Source of the DNA: Lepidurus packardi
Taxonomy: Eukaryota > Arthropoda > Branchiopoda > Notostraca > Triopsidae
NCBI GenBank assembly: GCA_023053545.1
Contig: JAKZAN010000007.1
Location: 9,796,001 to 9,860,000, forward strand
Direction: 5' to 3'
DNA length: 64,000 nt
Position 1 is the first letter of the stretch; each line of letters starts with the position of its first letter. This document shows positions 24,850-36,344 of the stretch, piece by piece. The notes under the pieces are model-generated. The model was not told the DNA's origin. It ran no database searches and saw only the letters and a list, made by a program, of their open reading frames with translations. The translations under genes were made by a program, and so were the position numbers.

Positions 24850-25290
24850 CGATTTCTGAAGAAATTTATTTCTTTTTTACGGTAAAAGTTTGTTAGCGAG
24901 TAAAGTTTTAGTTCTTCAAAATACCTGTACAGAAGTTGATTCTGCAGAAATCGATTCTTACAGAAATACGTATTTCTGAAGAAGTTATTTTGCCTTTTCC
25001 GGTAAGGTTTTTAGCGAATCAAGTATTATTTCTTCCATATACCTGTGCAGAAATCGATTCTCTCAGAGGAACATCTCTGATTTTTCCTGTAAGATTTTTA
25101 GCGAATTTAAGTTGTATTTCTTCTAAGTAACTGTGCAGAAATCAATTAAGCAGGAATATATTCTGCAGTAATAGATCCTGCAGAAATAGGTTATTCCAGA
25201 AATACACGTCTCTGCAGAAATTGTTTGCATTTTACCGGTAAGGTTTTAGCAAATAAAGATTGTTTTTTCCAAATACCTGTGCAGATATAC
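24850..25290. repeat. Diverged 90-150 bp tandem repeat, four copies
   Basis: A CCGGTAAGGTTTTTAGCGAA-like anchor recurs with TTAGCGA/TTAGCAA at 24893, 25011, 25098 and 25246. Each is followed by a TATTTCTTC block, an ATACCTGTGCAGA block and an octamer cluster. Between 25130 and 25225 five octamers occur within about 100 bases, the densest point of the window. Confidence 0.75.
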
Positions 25291-26023
25291 CTCTAAATTA
25301 TGCAGTAATTCTTTCTGCAGCAAGTCAAAGCCTTGAACGTATGAATTACTTGCCAAAACAGCGTAACTTTGTTTTTTTTAAGTCGTCTTGCAGTAAGGTG
25401 ACTCCTCGTTTGGTGATTCAGTGAATCTGCCGACTCGGGAAAAAAATTAAAAAAAATAAAAGAAGAAATATAAAGAAAAACAAGAAGCTGGATACTTTGA
25501 TTTTCATAAAAGTGTGACGGGGAGAAGATTCTGGTACTCCGAACCCGTCTTCCTGCAGGAATATATCTCAAAGTCGAAGCAATATCAGCGGGAGAGGCTC
25601 TGCATGTTCAGAGTGTCAGAGATAAATGATCGAAAAACAATTTCGTTATTGCGCACCAATCCCGGCTTCTTTTTTGTCTACAGTTAAGTTGCAGAAATAG
25701 GCAGCTGGTCTACTGTTTAGCTCCTCGTCGAACAAAAACGCGAGTACTAGTTTTTTCAGCTTTTTTTTTTTCATTTCGAGTTGGCTCCCTTTTTTCAGTG
25801 TTAATAGCAGGACCTTTTTGTGTACCTTTAAGGCACGTCAGATTCAATTCACTCTTTTATTTATTTTTATTTCTGCTGCTTCCTATGAAAAAAAAAATAC
25901 TTGGCGGCGAATCCCTACTGGGCTAGCTGGGCTGCTCAGCATTTCTGACGAAATTTACCGCTAGTAATTCACCGCGGAGACACATGTTCGGCAGCCGGAG
26001 ATAAAAACGCGAATAAAAAACCC

Positions 26024-26500
26024 GCTGACTTTAAGGCTGACCTCGTAGTCCCTTCCCCCATCATCGAAGGGAAGGTCGTTGGCCAGAAATATTTCTTTGA
26101 AATTCTGTAGAAGTTGAAACAGAAATACAGGAACCGAAACCGCTCACAACCTGAGATGTAAGTAATATACAGTTTCAGAAAGCCCAAAGTTTGTCCGTTT
26201 ATAATTCCGTGTTCATTAGGGTTAATTTCAAAAAAGTACCAGCTTCCTAATTTCTTTCCCTTACATAGTTGTCTCATAGTAAACGATTCATATTTTCCTA
26301 TTTAGAGCCACTGACTTAAAGACTATCCTCGTAGCCCCACCCATCATTGAAAGGGAAGCTGGTTGGCCAGAAATATTTCTTTGGAATTCTTTAGAACTTG
26401 AAGCAGAAATACTGGAACAGAAACTGAGACCACTTACAACTTGAGAGAGAAGTAATAGACGGTTTGGGAAAGCCAGAAGTTTGTCAATTTGGTGATTTAG
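26024..26500. repeat. 284-bp direct duplication
   Basis: The segment beginning CCTCGTAG and running through GGCCAGAAATATTTCTTTG (GGCC at 26081) recurs 284 bases later (GGCC at 26365). Similarity continues for roughly 180 bases, including an AGTAATA-AC-GTTT block. The frames across both copies look alike on the - strand only because of the duplication. Confidence 0.75.
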
Positions 26501-28239
26501 TAATTGAATCATTTACAGTACTGATTATGGGCAACTTCAGAAATATATTAGCTTCCAAATTTCTGTCCCTTACATAATTAATAGTTTCGTATTTTACCCT
26601 AGAAGTTGTAATGTGTGAGATGACGGGAAGTATTGATCAAGTGCTAACACTTTCTGCCACACGGAAAAACCTTCCAATTCGGACTGTATAGAGGTTGTAA
26701 AGGGCCAGTATTTCTGCCTTGTACTGCCTCATACTTGGTTGAACTTCTGCTCCTCCGTCAAATTTCAGAAAGCCGTTTCATTTTGACATTTCTTTCGGAT
26801 CAACAGCCAGGAATGAATTCTTTATTATGTACTGGCCCGAGTGCTGTTGCTACCAGTATTTCTTCTTGCTCGTAAATATCTAGCCTAGTGAATCTTACCG
26901 GACTTCCTAAGTACCGAAACGTAGATCTGGTGAATTATGTAGGCTCTGTTGGTGTTTCTTGGAAGTTATGCAAGCACGACCTAAGACAGTACATGATGGA
27001 GCGTCGTATCCTGAAGTGAAAGTTCATTACATGAGAGCGTCCCAAATTGCGAGTTGTCGAGACGATGCATTAGTTAAACGGCAGCGCTACGGAGTGGCTC
27101 CCGGTCATGAAAAGGCAAGGAGATGGGGATTTTACGAACGCATGCGAGAAGGTGAGTGGGTGGAGTTGGGTTGTTGGGGTATAGAAAAGGGGGAGAAGCA
27201 GCTATTTGATGAGAACAAGCGATACGTGGGTTATTCGGTACTGGAGCCCCCTTTTTCCATAAGGGGCAACAGGTTTCCATGACAACTCGTACTTTTCTTA
27301 CGTGGCAGCCCCAACGCTCTATAAAAATTGGCGTGGTAAAGGTCTCTCCCAAAGAACATAACTTGGTCTTTCTTTTCAGGGGAGAACCTTTGGTACTGTA
27401 TGTCTGCCCCGCCCGTAGTTTCCGTTTTTCCTTATTCAGACTAAACTCAAGCGGTACCTATCGATGATCCAGACGAGAAGCTATATTGTCGTAAGGTGAG
27501 CTGAACTTGTGTTAGCTGCGTGTGGCGGTCTATGACTTCAGGGAGCAGTAATATCCTTATTTTGTTGTTGTCTTGCCCGGCTCAATACTTATTAAGCGGC
27601 AGGAAAGTGTGAGGGACACAGAAAGAAGGAGAGGGAGAGAGAAACTTCCATCCAGTCCCAATGCTGCAGTTGCTAGGATGCCAGACATGACTAGGTATTA
27701 CTGAGGAAAGCATTTCTGTGTGTACTGGCCGGTTTAACCTTTCTTCCAAGTGATATACTAAGAAAATAGTCCAATAGTAGGATTATTTAATAAAAGAGGT
27801 AGAAATGACTGCAGAACCCTCACGGGAACGTATATTTCTGCCTATTAAAACTTTAATATTTCTGTTGTCTTACTGTGAAGAAGACAGAAAGCTTTAGTGA
27901 AGACTCTAAGTATTCACTTGGACTGCTTTGTGAGCTTGGGAAGAATGTACAGTGCGATTACTGGTACTTTTAACATTGCTTCTTATTACTGCAAGATGGT
28001 AAATTTTGCTCAGTTTTGTCACCAACCCTTAGCTATAACCGTTTGTAGTGATGGGATCTTGGAAGAATGAACGCTATTACTGACGGTAAGTATTTTTGCG
28101 AGTACTGCCCTTTATTATTACGCTTTATTATTTCTTACTTATTACTGCAAAAAACATATTTTTTTTGCAGAAAAGCGTCTAAGCTTAGCTATCACCGTGA
28201 TAAGAGTCAAGAGGATTGTTGCTTCCCCAAGGCAATGTT

Positions 28240-28500
28240 TATGTACTACTTCCAGGAAGTATTTCTGTGAGTACTGTCAGTTTGAACATTTCTTCCAAAT
28301 GGTTCAAATACAATTTAGTTTATTATAAGCACTCCAATGGTTTAGTTTTACAATGGGTACGTGCAATATTTCTATACAACTTCTAGGCAGTATTTCTGTG
28401 AGTACTGGAAGTTTAGCATTTACGAATGGTTCAAAGAAATTTTATTTTATTAAGGGAAGAGACTCCAGTTTGGTTAGTTTTGGGAAGCAGAGTGGAAGGA
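28240..28500. repeat. 131-bp tandem duplication with an older third copy
   Basis: AGTATTTCTGTGAGTACTG occurs at 28258 and 28389, each followed by AGTTT-(G)A-CATTT and an AATGGTTCAAA block. A third, more diverged copy lies near 27708 (CATTTCTGTGTGTACTGGCC followed by TTTCTTCCAAGTG). Confidence 0.7.
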
Positions 28501-30179
28501 TGTTAACTACGAGAGCAGTTATTGATAAAAGTACTGGGAGCGCAGAAATAAGGGAGTGGCGGTCAAGGTAACAGTGCCTAAAGAGCTCAATAAGAGGTTG
28601 CCATCAAAATGACACGACCCCGGAGATGGATGGTGTGCACAAAGAAAAGTCAAGTGTATCTGGTACGCTAGAGTGCACGTGTAAGATAAGCTGAACTGAG
28701 AGGAAAAGGATGCTTTCCCGAGGAGACCTACTCAATTCTCCTCCGATCTGGAGGGATCATCTCCGTTTCCCTGTTTAAAGATACGGACAACGACTACAAG
28801 AGATTGCCCGGGATTCAAGACGTATGCCAGATCTTTGTTCACACGCAACCGCCCGGTGCCGTCAGAAATATCTCAGGCAGTAACCGTGTAAAACTCGTAT
28901 TTCTCTCCTCCACAATTTTTCCTCTCAATAGTGAAAAAAAAAAACCTCAATGTCTATTCGAACCTTTCGACGTTTCCAAAAGTTTTGCGACAGTTATACT
29001 TCGGCCAGTTCTTCGGTTTTCTGCCATACAGCTTGCAAAGCAATGTTAACTTTAACAGTACAACTTTTCAGTTATAGTTACTAAGTAACGATTGTTTTGG
29101 AAGTATGTTGAGAATGCCTTCATTAACGGTGTATCCCCCTTGCTCCTGTTTCCTAGGTTAACATCTTTCAGTTTACTTACGCAGAGGCAGCTTTAATTGA
29201 CCTTTTAGCCGGTACTGGTTGCTAGGGCGAGGATGTGAAGCGGATTTTTTTTCTCCTTTTTTCGTATCGTCAATTTAAAACTTTTTTTCAATTAAAAGTA
29301 ATGGACCGCGGACCCTACCTAGACTTATTTCTGCGTAAGAAATTCAATGTTGGTAGGAAGAAATGCTGGCTCACACCTGACGTCATAGGACGCACTCTAT
29401 TTTCTCCAAACTCATAGTAGTAGAAGAAATACACAACTTCGTTTGATGTGGCAGAGATCTCTGTGAAACAGAATACAAACTTCTGGTTAAAGCTGCTCAT
29501 TTCTGCCTCAGGCATTATAGGCAGTAATGGAGTGGCGGGTTAATAATGGAGTAAGAGCGAATCAGGGCGTTAGGCTATGTTGAAGTTTTTAAAAAGGGAG
29601 GCATTTTTCAGAACTCAGATCTTTAAAGGTCCTTACCGTTGGTAAAGTTTCCGTTCTGTAGTTTGCCTCCCGGAAGCCTGTGTAGTAATACTAGCAATAT
29701 GTACGCAATTGAGAAGTATTTGGAGAGAAAAAGACGGGTTGTCAGTAAGTTTAATGCGGTTCGAGGAGCTTAGACATTGCAGGGTCTTTTGGCCCATCCT
29801 TTGATTCAATATTACGGCTGCAGTAACCCAACTCCCGGTAGGGTTGCTTTGGAAGAAATAGAAAGAAATGGCTGGCTGGAGGCAAAACCTAACCAGATTG
29901 GCGATGGTATACCTTACTGTGAGCTTTATAGTCTTAAGGGTGCGGCAGAAATTACGTTCTGCTTGCGTTCTGGCTAGTAGTTTTATGAAAACCCAACCAG
30001 CCAGCCATTAAGAAATCTCCGGTACATGATACTTGTACCTCGCTCTTAACTCCGTCAGTCTTTGGCCCAGGCTTTATGCTTGCACGACTCACTAAGAGGT
30101 TTGGACAACAGTGGGGTTCGCGAGAGGTCTGTTTGACTGGATTGTTGGAGTAAAAGCCGTGCACCATCGTAAGAAAGAA

Positions 30180-30380
30180 ATGTTCTGCCGGTACTTGGTG
30201 TACGCTATCGGGACTTTGTATAACCCAAACACGATGATAGGGAAGTCTCGCTACAATAGATACGGTAATTGTTAGACTGAAAGCAATGTACCGTCCATTG
30301 GAAGAAATGCTCTGGCAGTACTTGGTGGACTACTGGGACTTTGGGGGATGGACATCTCGCTACAATGGATGTTTCGACTA
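30180..30380. repeat. 127-bp tandem duplication
   Basis: GTACTTGGTG recurs at about 30191 and 30318. Both copies are preceded by AGAAATG-TCTG and followed by a CGGGACTTTG/TGGGACTTTG block and TCTCGCTACAAT. Confidence 0.65.
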
Positions 30381-32039
30381 AGTTACTGTTTGAGTTCGGG
30401 TTTGCAAACTTGTGAAAAGCAGAGGTAGAAGCTGTTATTATATCTTCCGTGATTGTCAGAAATATGCAGAAATAAGCTCACCCCAAGTCCGTTTAGGAGG
30501 TTGCAAACAATTTACCCCTTCACACACACCCCGTTACCCAAGTTAGTTCGATTGGACGAACTTGTGTACTGGCGTATTTTTAGCTGTATTTTTTCGGATT
30601 TGGAAATATTACTGCAGAATGCATCTCCCTTCTAAATGTTGCGGGCTATTTAAGGGCTTCCCTTAATTCCCCATTGCGTTGCTAATTGAAACCGTGAAAA
30701 GCTGTCTCGTGAATTTGAAAAAAAAACGGGTTCGTTAACCATTAGCGCATAATGAAAAAAAAAATCCTTTTGTGCTCAGTAGATAGTTTTGGATTTTTTG
30801 TTTAGTAGCGGGAGTTTTGTTTCTGCAGAAAAGTTGGCTTGTGGGGGGACTCGGAATCACCCCTTTCACACAGCAAGCGATGGATTAAAATGGGGATGTC
30901 TTTGTACTCTTAGTATTCAGTGCTGAGCATCGTTGGTAGTAATTTCAGCGTTACGAGCAGTTCTTCTTTCAGAAATAATTTATTTTTTTCCCCCGCCAAG
31001 ACCGAGAGTGGTGAAAGAGCAACAGTTGTAAGTTATTACCAAGGGCTGTGGTTTTAGTAGTTTTTTTAAAAAAGCATTATGACTCTGATTCTCGGCGAAG
31101 AAATGTTTCGTTGAACTTACCTACGATAAAGAATTTTAAGTTCTGGTCGGAAGTTTCCGTAGCACTGGGTTAAAGTCAAACTCAAACTTTCCCTCGGAGT
31201 GTTTGCTTCATGTTAGGACACTGTAATTGTTTCAGCACTGGGATTTAAGTTGAGTTACAGAAACAGAGTTTGGACTTTTGTTAGTTAAGAGAAATGCAGA
31301 AATTTTGGGCTCATAGAAGTTTCTGTGTGTATGTGGTGACAAAGTTAAGCTTGGACTGCCAGCAACGAACTAAGTTCCGGTCCTCAAGTAATATTCGATC
31401 AGACTCGGGCTCTTGGTAAAACGAGAAACTCGGGCAGAACCTCAACGCTTGCGCTGTTTATGTTTGCTGTTCTGCACGTGTCTATACGCCGAGATTTATA
31501 TCCGCAAGTTCCTCTCGCTGTGTTCTTCTTGACGCTTTACCCTTTTAAACAAGTCAGTGTCACTGTGTAATTACTTTCAACCCAACGCAGAACACTTCCC
31601 ACGTAATTCTACAAGCCTATCCCAGTATTTATTCAGTAACTTCTGCGAAAGCGACAATTATGAAAAAAAACTATATTCTAGCCCCAATTAATGGGACCAA
31701 GTTAGGCTCATTAGTTGAAGCAAATTAGATCTTAAAACTAAAACTTTATTTACAAAAATCTGCATCCGTATCATCGTTTCTTAAAATTTCTAAGCAGTAA
31801 TACCTTAGGGTTGCAATGCTTCATAGCCTCGTAAATAAGCGCCAGACGTGTCTTTAAAGCAATATTACTGCCCGTGTAGTTAATTTCTGCTTACATTTAT
31901 TGTATTACTCTTACTACTGTATTACTGGATTGCATATTACTTCATGAGCCATTTCAATTCTGCAAGGGAAAGTACTATCTTCTAAGGCAAGTGGCACTTT
32001 CTTTAGTGAGAAAGATTTCCAAGACAGGGGATTGTAGAA

Positions 32040-32460
32040 TTGCAATATTACTGCAGAGCTAAAATTACTGCAGGTTTAGTACATTTAATTTTATTTGTGA
32101 TCAACAGAGTGCTTTGCCAGACATAATATCTTTTAATTTTTTGAGAAGAATATGTCACAAGCAGAAGCGCGTGTTAACTGCAGTTTGGAATTACTGCAGA
32201 GCTGAAATTACTGCCGATTTAAGTTAATTTTATTTCTGGTCAACAGAGCTTTGCCGTATATTGTAGTATTTTTCCATTTTTTAAAAACAATATTTCTAAA
32301 GCACACGGACATAATTACACCTTGGAAGTAGTTCAAAGATGAAATTACTGCGAATCCAGTGGAATTAATTTTATTTGTGGTCAATAGAGAGCTGTGCGTA
32401 GGTTGTAGTATTTTTCAATTTTTTCGAGGAAATATTTCACAAGCGAAGAATTTTTTTTGA
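32040..32460. repeat. About 140-bp tandem repeat, three copies
   Basis: CTGCAGAGCT occurs at 32051 and 32194. The AAATTACTGC following the anchor recurs again near 32342. Each copy then has TTAATTTTATTTSTGGTCAA, a CAGAGAGCT-like block and a TAGTATTTTTCAATTTTTT block. Each of the first two units carries two octamers in the same orientation. Confidence 0.8.
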
Positions 32461-34644
32461 AAGTAGTGTAATTACTGTGCTTTCCTAGATTTGATCCAAC
32501 TACTGATCACAGCTTTTAATAGCTGTGGATTTCAAGTTCTGAACCAATTTCAACTCGTAAACTTGTCTCACGCATTTCGTCTCTCAATATTGACAAAGAA
32601 ATATGACTGCACGCCAAGACCTGTCAACTTTTTAATTTCTTCCTAAACCCTTCCCACGACAACCAACAGACGCTAAGCCTTCCCGCCAAGCTCGAAACAT
32701 GATTGACACTGTCATACCATGATAGGGAGAAGCTTGCGCAGTGTCTCGTTACAGAAGATATCCCCCACGGCTTTTTTTCGTCGTCTTTCTTCTTTATTTA
32801 TTACTTCGTAGCTCAACAAGTCGATTTGGAGTACTATTTCTGTATCTTTTACTGTCTTCTCCTTTTTCTCTGCAAGTTTCAAAACTTTTCGAGACGCTAG
32901 TGAGTTTTTCCTTTTGTCGTCGTTTTTTGTTCCTCAAAGACATGTTGAAGCCAACCGCGGAAAAAAACTCACAGTAATACTCTTACCGCGCTCGAAGAAA
33001 TAGCTTGTTTGTATTTGCTATTCCACTCTTTTTAATGTAGCCGGTTACCGCGTCTAACGTTAGCATTAGCTGTATCCTATTTAAACTAATTTTGCTTGGA
33101 TTGAATAATTTCTAAAGACTGGAAGAAAGCAAACACGTGGTCTCAATACCGAGTAGCTTATTAACACTTCAGTGCTCCTCAGCAATAGTTAACAGAATTT
33201 TTACAAATAATATTAGAGACTTGCGTTGCATAATAAAATTTTAAACAAACTACCGGAAATAAACAGAATTTTGAACAGATTTTTCTTCGGCCAGTAAAAC
33301 TGCGTTGCAGGAAAGTTGAGAAACTTTTAGCGACACTTTGGCAAGATTGTCCTATTCACGGACAACTTATCAAGCCGACTAGCATGCATGACTGAACACT
33401 TTGGGGGAGCAACTTGACATCCCCTGAGTTTGCCAAAGCTGTGACAATTTCTGTGCTTAAAACTTTCTGCAGATTATTAACGGTCAGTTGCTGTCAATCT
33501 CCCGAGTCGATTTATCTTTGCCATGTTTACATTTTAACAGCATTTAGATAGACTTAGGGTAAAAGTTATAAGTCTGTAGTATCGGCCGTAAAAAATCTTC
33601 CGAGTTTGGCCAAGTGCGGATGATGAACGTCAGGGCGATGACAAGTGCCAATCAAGCCAGGCATGGTAAATGGCCGTCTTGGGCATCGACCTAGAAGCTT
33701 AGCAATCGGAATTTCCATTAGCTTTATTGTACTATTTCTTACGGAAGCATTTACCAGGCCTGTCCAACGTTTCTTTCCCATCTGCTTTTTACTTCCCAGT
33801 ACCATCTTTGTATTGGCTTTCTTCGTCGCCGTCAGTGAGGTGGAAAAAAAAGAGATTTATTTTCTCAGTCTTTTTTTTAAGCTCAAAACCATACCTTTAC
33901 CTGACGCAGCAGCTCTGTGGGGCATTTCTGCCGAAGAAATACTGACTTATCACCTATCAATATGTCACGTATCTTCCTTAAAAGCTTCTTTAAGTAATAT
34001 CCTTTCGGAAACAGACCCTAACAGGTCAGTTTGTGGTACATTTCTTTCGTATTTCTTCTTATTTCTTCCTAAAGACCCTTGCATTCCATATTGTTTACAA
34101 GAACATGATCTGATGTCCGATGCCTCTAACCTGATCTTCAATGGTATCTTGCCGATGATACAGAGAGGAACGAAACTTGTGTTTATGGGATTTTCCGTCT
34201 GCAGTAAGAGCCGTTATTACTGTGGATTACTGTGCTAAGCATGGATTTACGACAGGATTATCATAAGCGTTACGCTACACCCGAGAGAAAGTTGATAGAC
34301 ACGTGACACGTGCTTTGCATAAGCAAGGGCCGTTTTTAAAGCCTCTTGGAATCTTCTTTATTCGGCAGTAAGTCGGCTAATTGACAACAAGGAGTTTGGA
34401 ACTTTCTGGGGCAAGGCGCAAGGATTGGTCAGCCTGTTTTGTCGAGCCAAATTACTTGTAAAGTCAGCATTGTTCTCGGGCTGCTTCCCTCTTTTGGTGG
34501 GTCAGATTGTTCACTATTGGGAAACACGGGTCTTGTGCCTTTTCGTGCACAGTAATTGGCAGCTTTGTCTGGGGGATGACCCTGGACGCTTTTCGCCAGT
34601 TTCCCGCAGGCGAGAGAGAACAGCAATAAAGAACAGCTCTTGAG

Positions 34645-35190
34645 GGCTTTAAAGCTAGCTATAACCCTACTCACAACGGACATTATGAGTGGAATATCTA
34701 GATATATCTGCAATTTCTAACAATTGCTGCAAACTGAATTAACCAAGTTGTGCCTCTGCGAATAAGAAATATTTCTGGGTTTTAGATCGTTCTAACGGAG
34801 CTTGGTGGTAGAGTACTGTCAGTGTTTACGCCAGGTAATACTGCAATAATTACCGCTGCAGCAATACCCATTACTGCTACTGCCTGCTGGAAACTTAAGC
34901 TAGTTGACCTCAAGTAAGAGACCAGCCATAAGAAGAGTTAGAAGGCGTTAAAGCTAGCTGTATCTTTAGTTATAACAGACATTATAAATGGAATATCTGG
35001 ATATTTCTGCAATTTCGACCAATTACTGCGAACCAAGCCTAATTAACCAAGTTGTGTCTCTCCCAATAAGAGCTATTTCCAGATTTTGGATCGTTTTAAT
35101 GGAACTTGCTGATAGAGAACTGACATTATTTATGTCAGAAATTACTGCAGCAATACCCATTACTGCTGCTACCTGGAAACAGAAGCCAGG
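34645..35190. repeat. 299-bp tandem duplication
   Basis: GGAATATCT occurs at 34691 and 34990. Both copies start with TTAAAGCTAGCT and contain ATTAACCAAGTTGTG, a GATCGTT-TAA block, and end with GCAGCAATACCCATTACTGC followed by CTGGAAAC. The octamer cluster at the end of each unit is the best preserved part. Confidence 0.8.
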
Positions 35191-36344
35191 CTTTTTTCTA
35201 GTTAACAGTTTCGTTTGTTTAACTTCGTGCTCAAGTGTTGAACCGCGTTCCTTTGCTGTCTACAAGGTTAATGATTTCTTTTCGGTTCTGATTTCTTCAA
35301 GTGTGTAATTTTTAGAAATATATCTACTTCTGTTTCTTTTTTTGGGGGAAATTTATTTGCGCTGGGCTTTACTTCCTTTTTCCTCTCCCACATCCCAGGT
35401 GAGGTCCCCTACACTACAACATAATGAAAAATCCCTCTTTTCTCTCTCAAGACGGTAGCGCCAACTCTTCAAGACACTTCCAGGTATTTCTTCCTGCCTA
35501 GTACTTTTTTCTGCACAAATCATTCACTTCACTTACGGCTGATTGATGAAAATTGAAGAGGCACGTAATCCGGCTCCTTTACTAAACCCGAAGTTTAACC
35601 TGTCGCCTTTATTTGTAATCCCAAATCAGTAATTTCTTCAGTATTACTGTCTCTTTCTAGTTTAGAGAACCTTTCAATTTCTTTGCGAAACCTATTAATG
35701 ATTTTAACTCCTTTAGACTCCCGTGGCTCCCTTTAACTTGGATTGTTTACATATTCCAAACGTAAAACTTTCGGATCAATCTTTCAACCAGTTCAACGTA
35801 TTTCTACCTAACGTATTTCTGCCAAACGACTCTTCCCCATAGTTATCTTTACGACATTAGAGATTTTGTCATGTGGGAGGTGATCCCCACTATCGAAGAT
35901 CGTGTCTCGATTCCCAACGATGTCTTTTTGTTTGGTTCGGGCTGCGAGGTCGAGCCACTATTCTGAAGCAGTGTCATTCTAGAATTGCTGCTGAATCCAA
36001 AATATTTCTTCCATATTGGAATACGTGCAGGTCATTCTTCAGTAATCGCAGTTATGAACCATCGTGTTACATGTATTCACCAATTCTGCTGATTATAGCT
36101 ATTCTCACAAGACCGTCATTACTGCCTGCTGTTTTTTTTCTTTGTAAAGTTAATCGGAAAAAATTTCTACTATTTCTGCGAACTATCTAAGTTAAAGTAT
36201 TTTATATTACACCCAAAACATTCGCCTCTGACAGTAAAATCGTAATGATTTTGCGGAACGCCAAAGGAATCTTCCAACTAATTAGCCGTATCCTAATAAA
36301 AAGTGGTTGAAAGAGGCGATATTTCTGCCAACTAATAGCCTTAC

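Larger units (their letters stand above)
21835..36281. other. 14-kb gene-poor octamer-rich DNA
   Basis: No coding region is supported. Open frames are short and show no recognisable domains. The DNA is packed with octamers and with local duplications (22502-22830, 24850-25290, 26024-26500, 28240-28500, 30180-30380, 32040-32460, 34645-35190). The last part may be intron of the costars gene, whose visible coding ends at a strong donor at 36344. Promoter and 5' UTR of the 5-HT1 gene should lie just right of 21834, but I see no clear TATA element there. Confidence 0.5.

Noticed and set aside
33645..34238. 197-codon + strand open frame
   Set aside because: No recognisable domain, T-rich hydrophobic translation typical of AT-rich DNA, contains octamers, and no supporting splice sites or neighbours.
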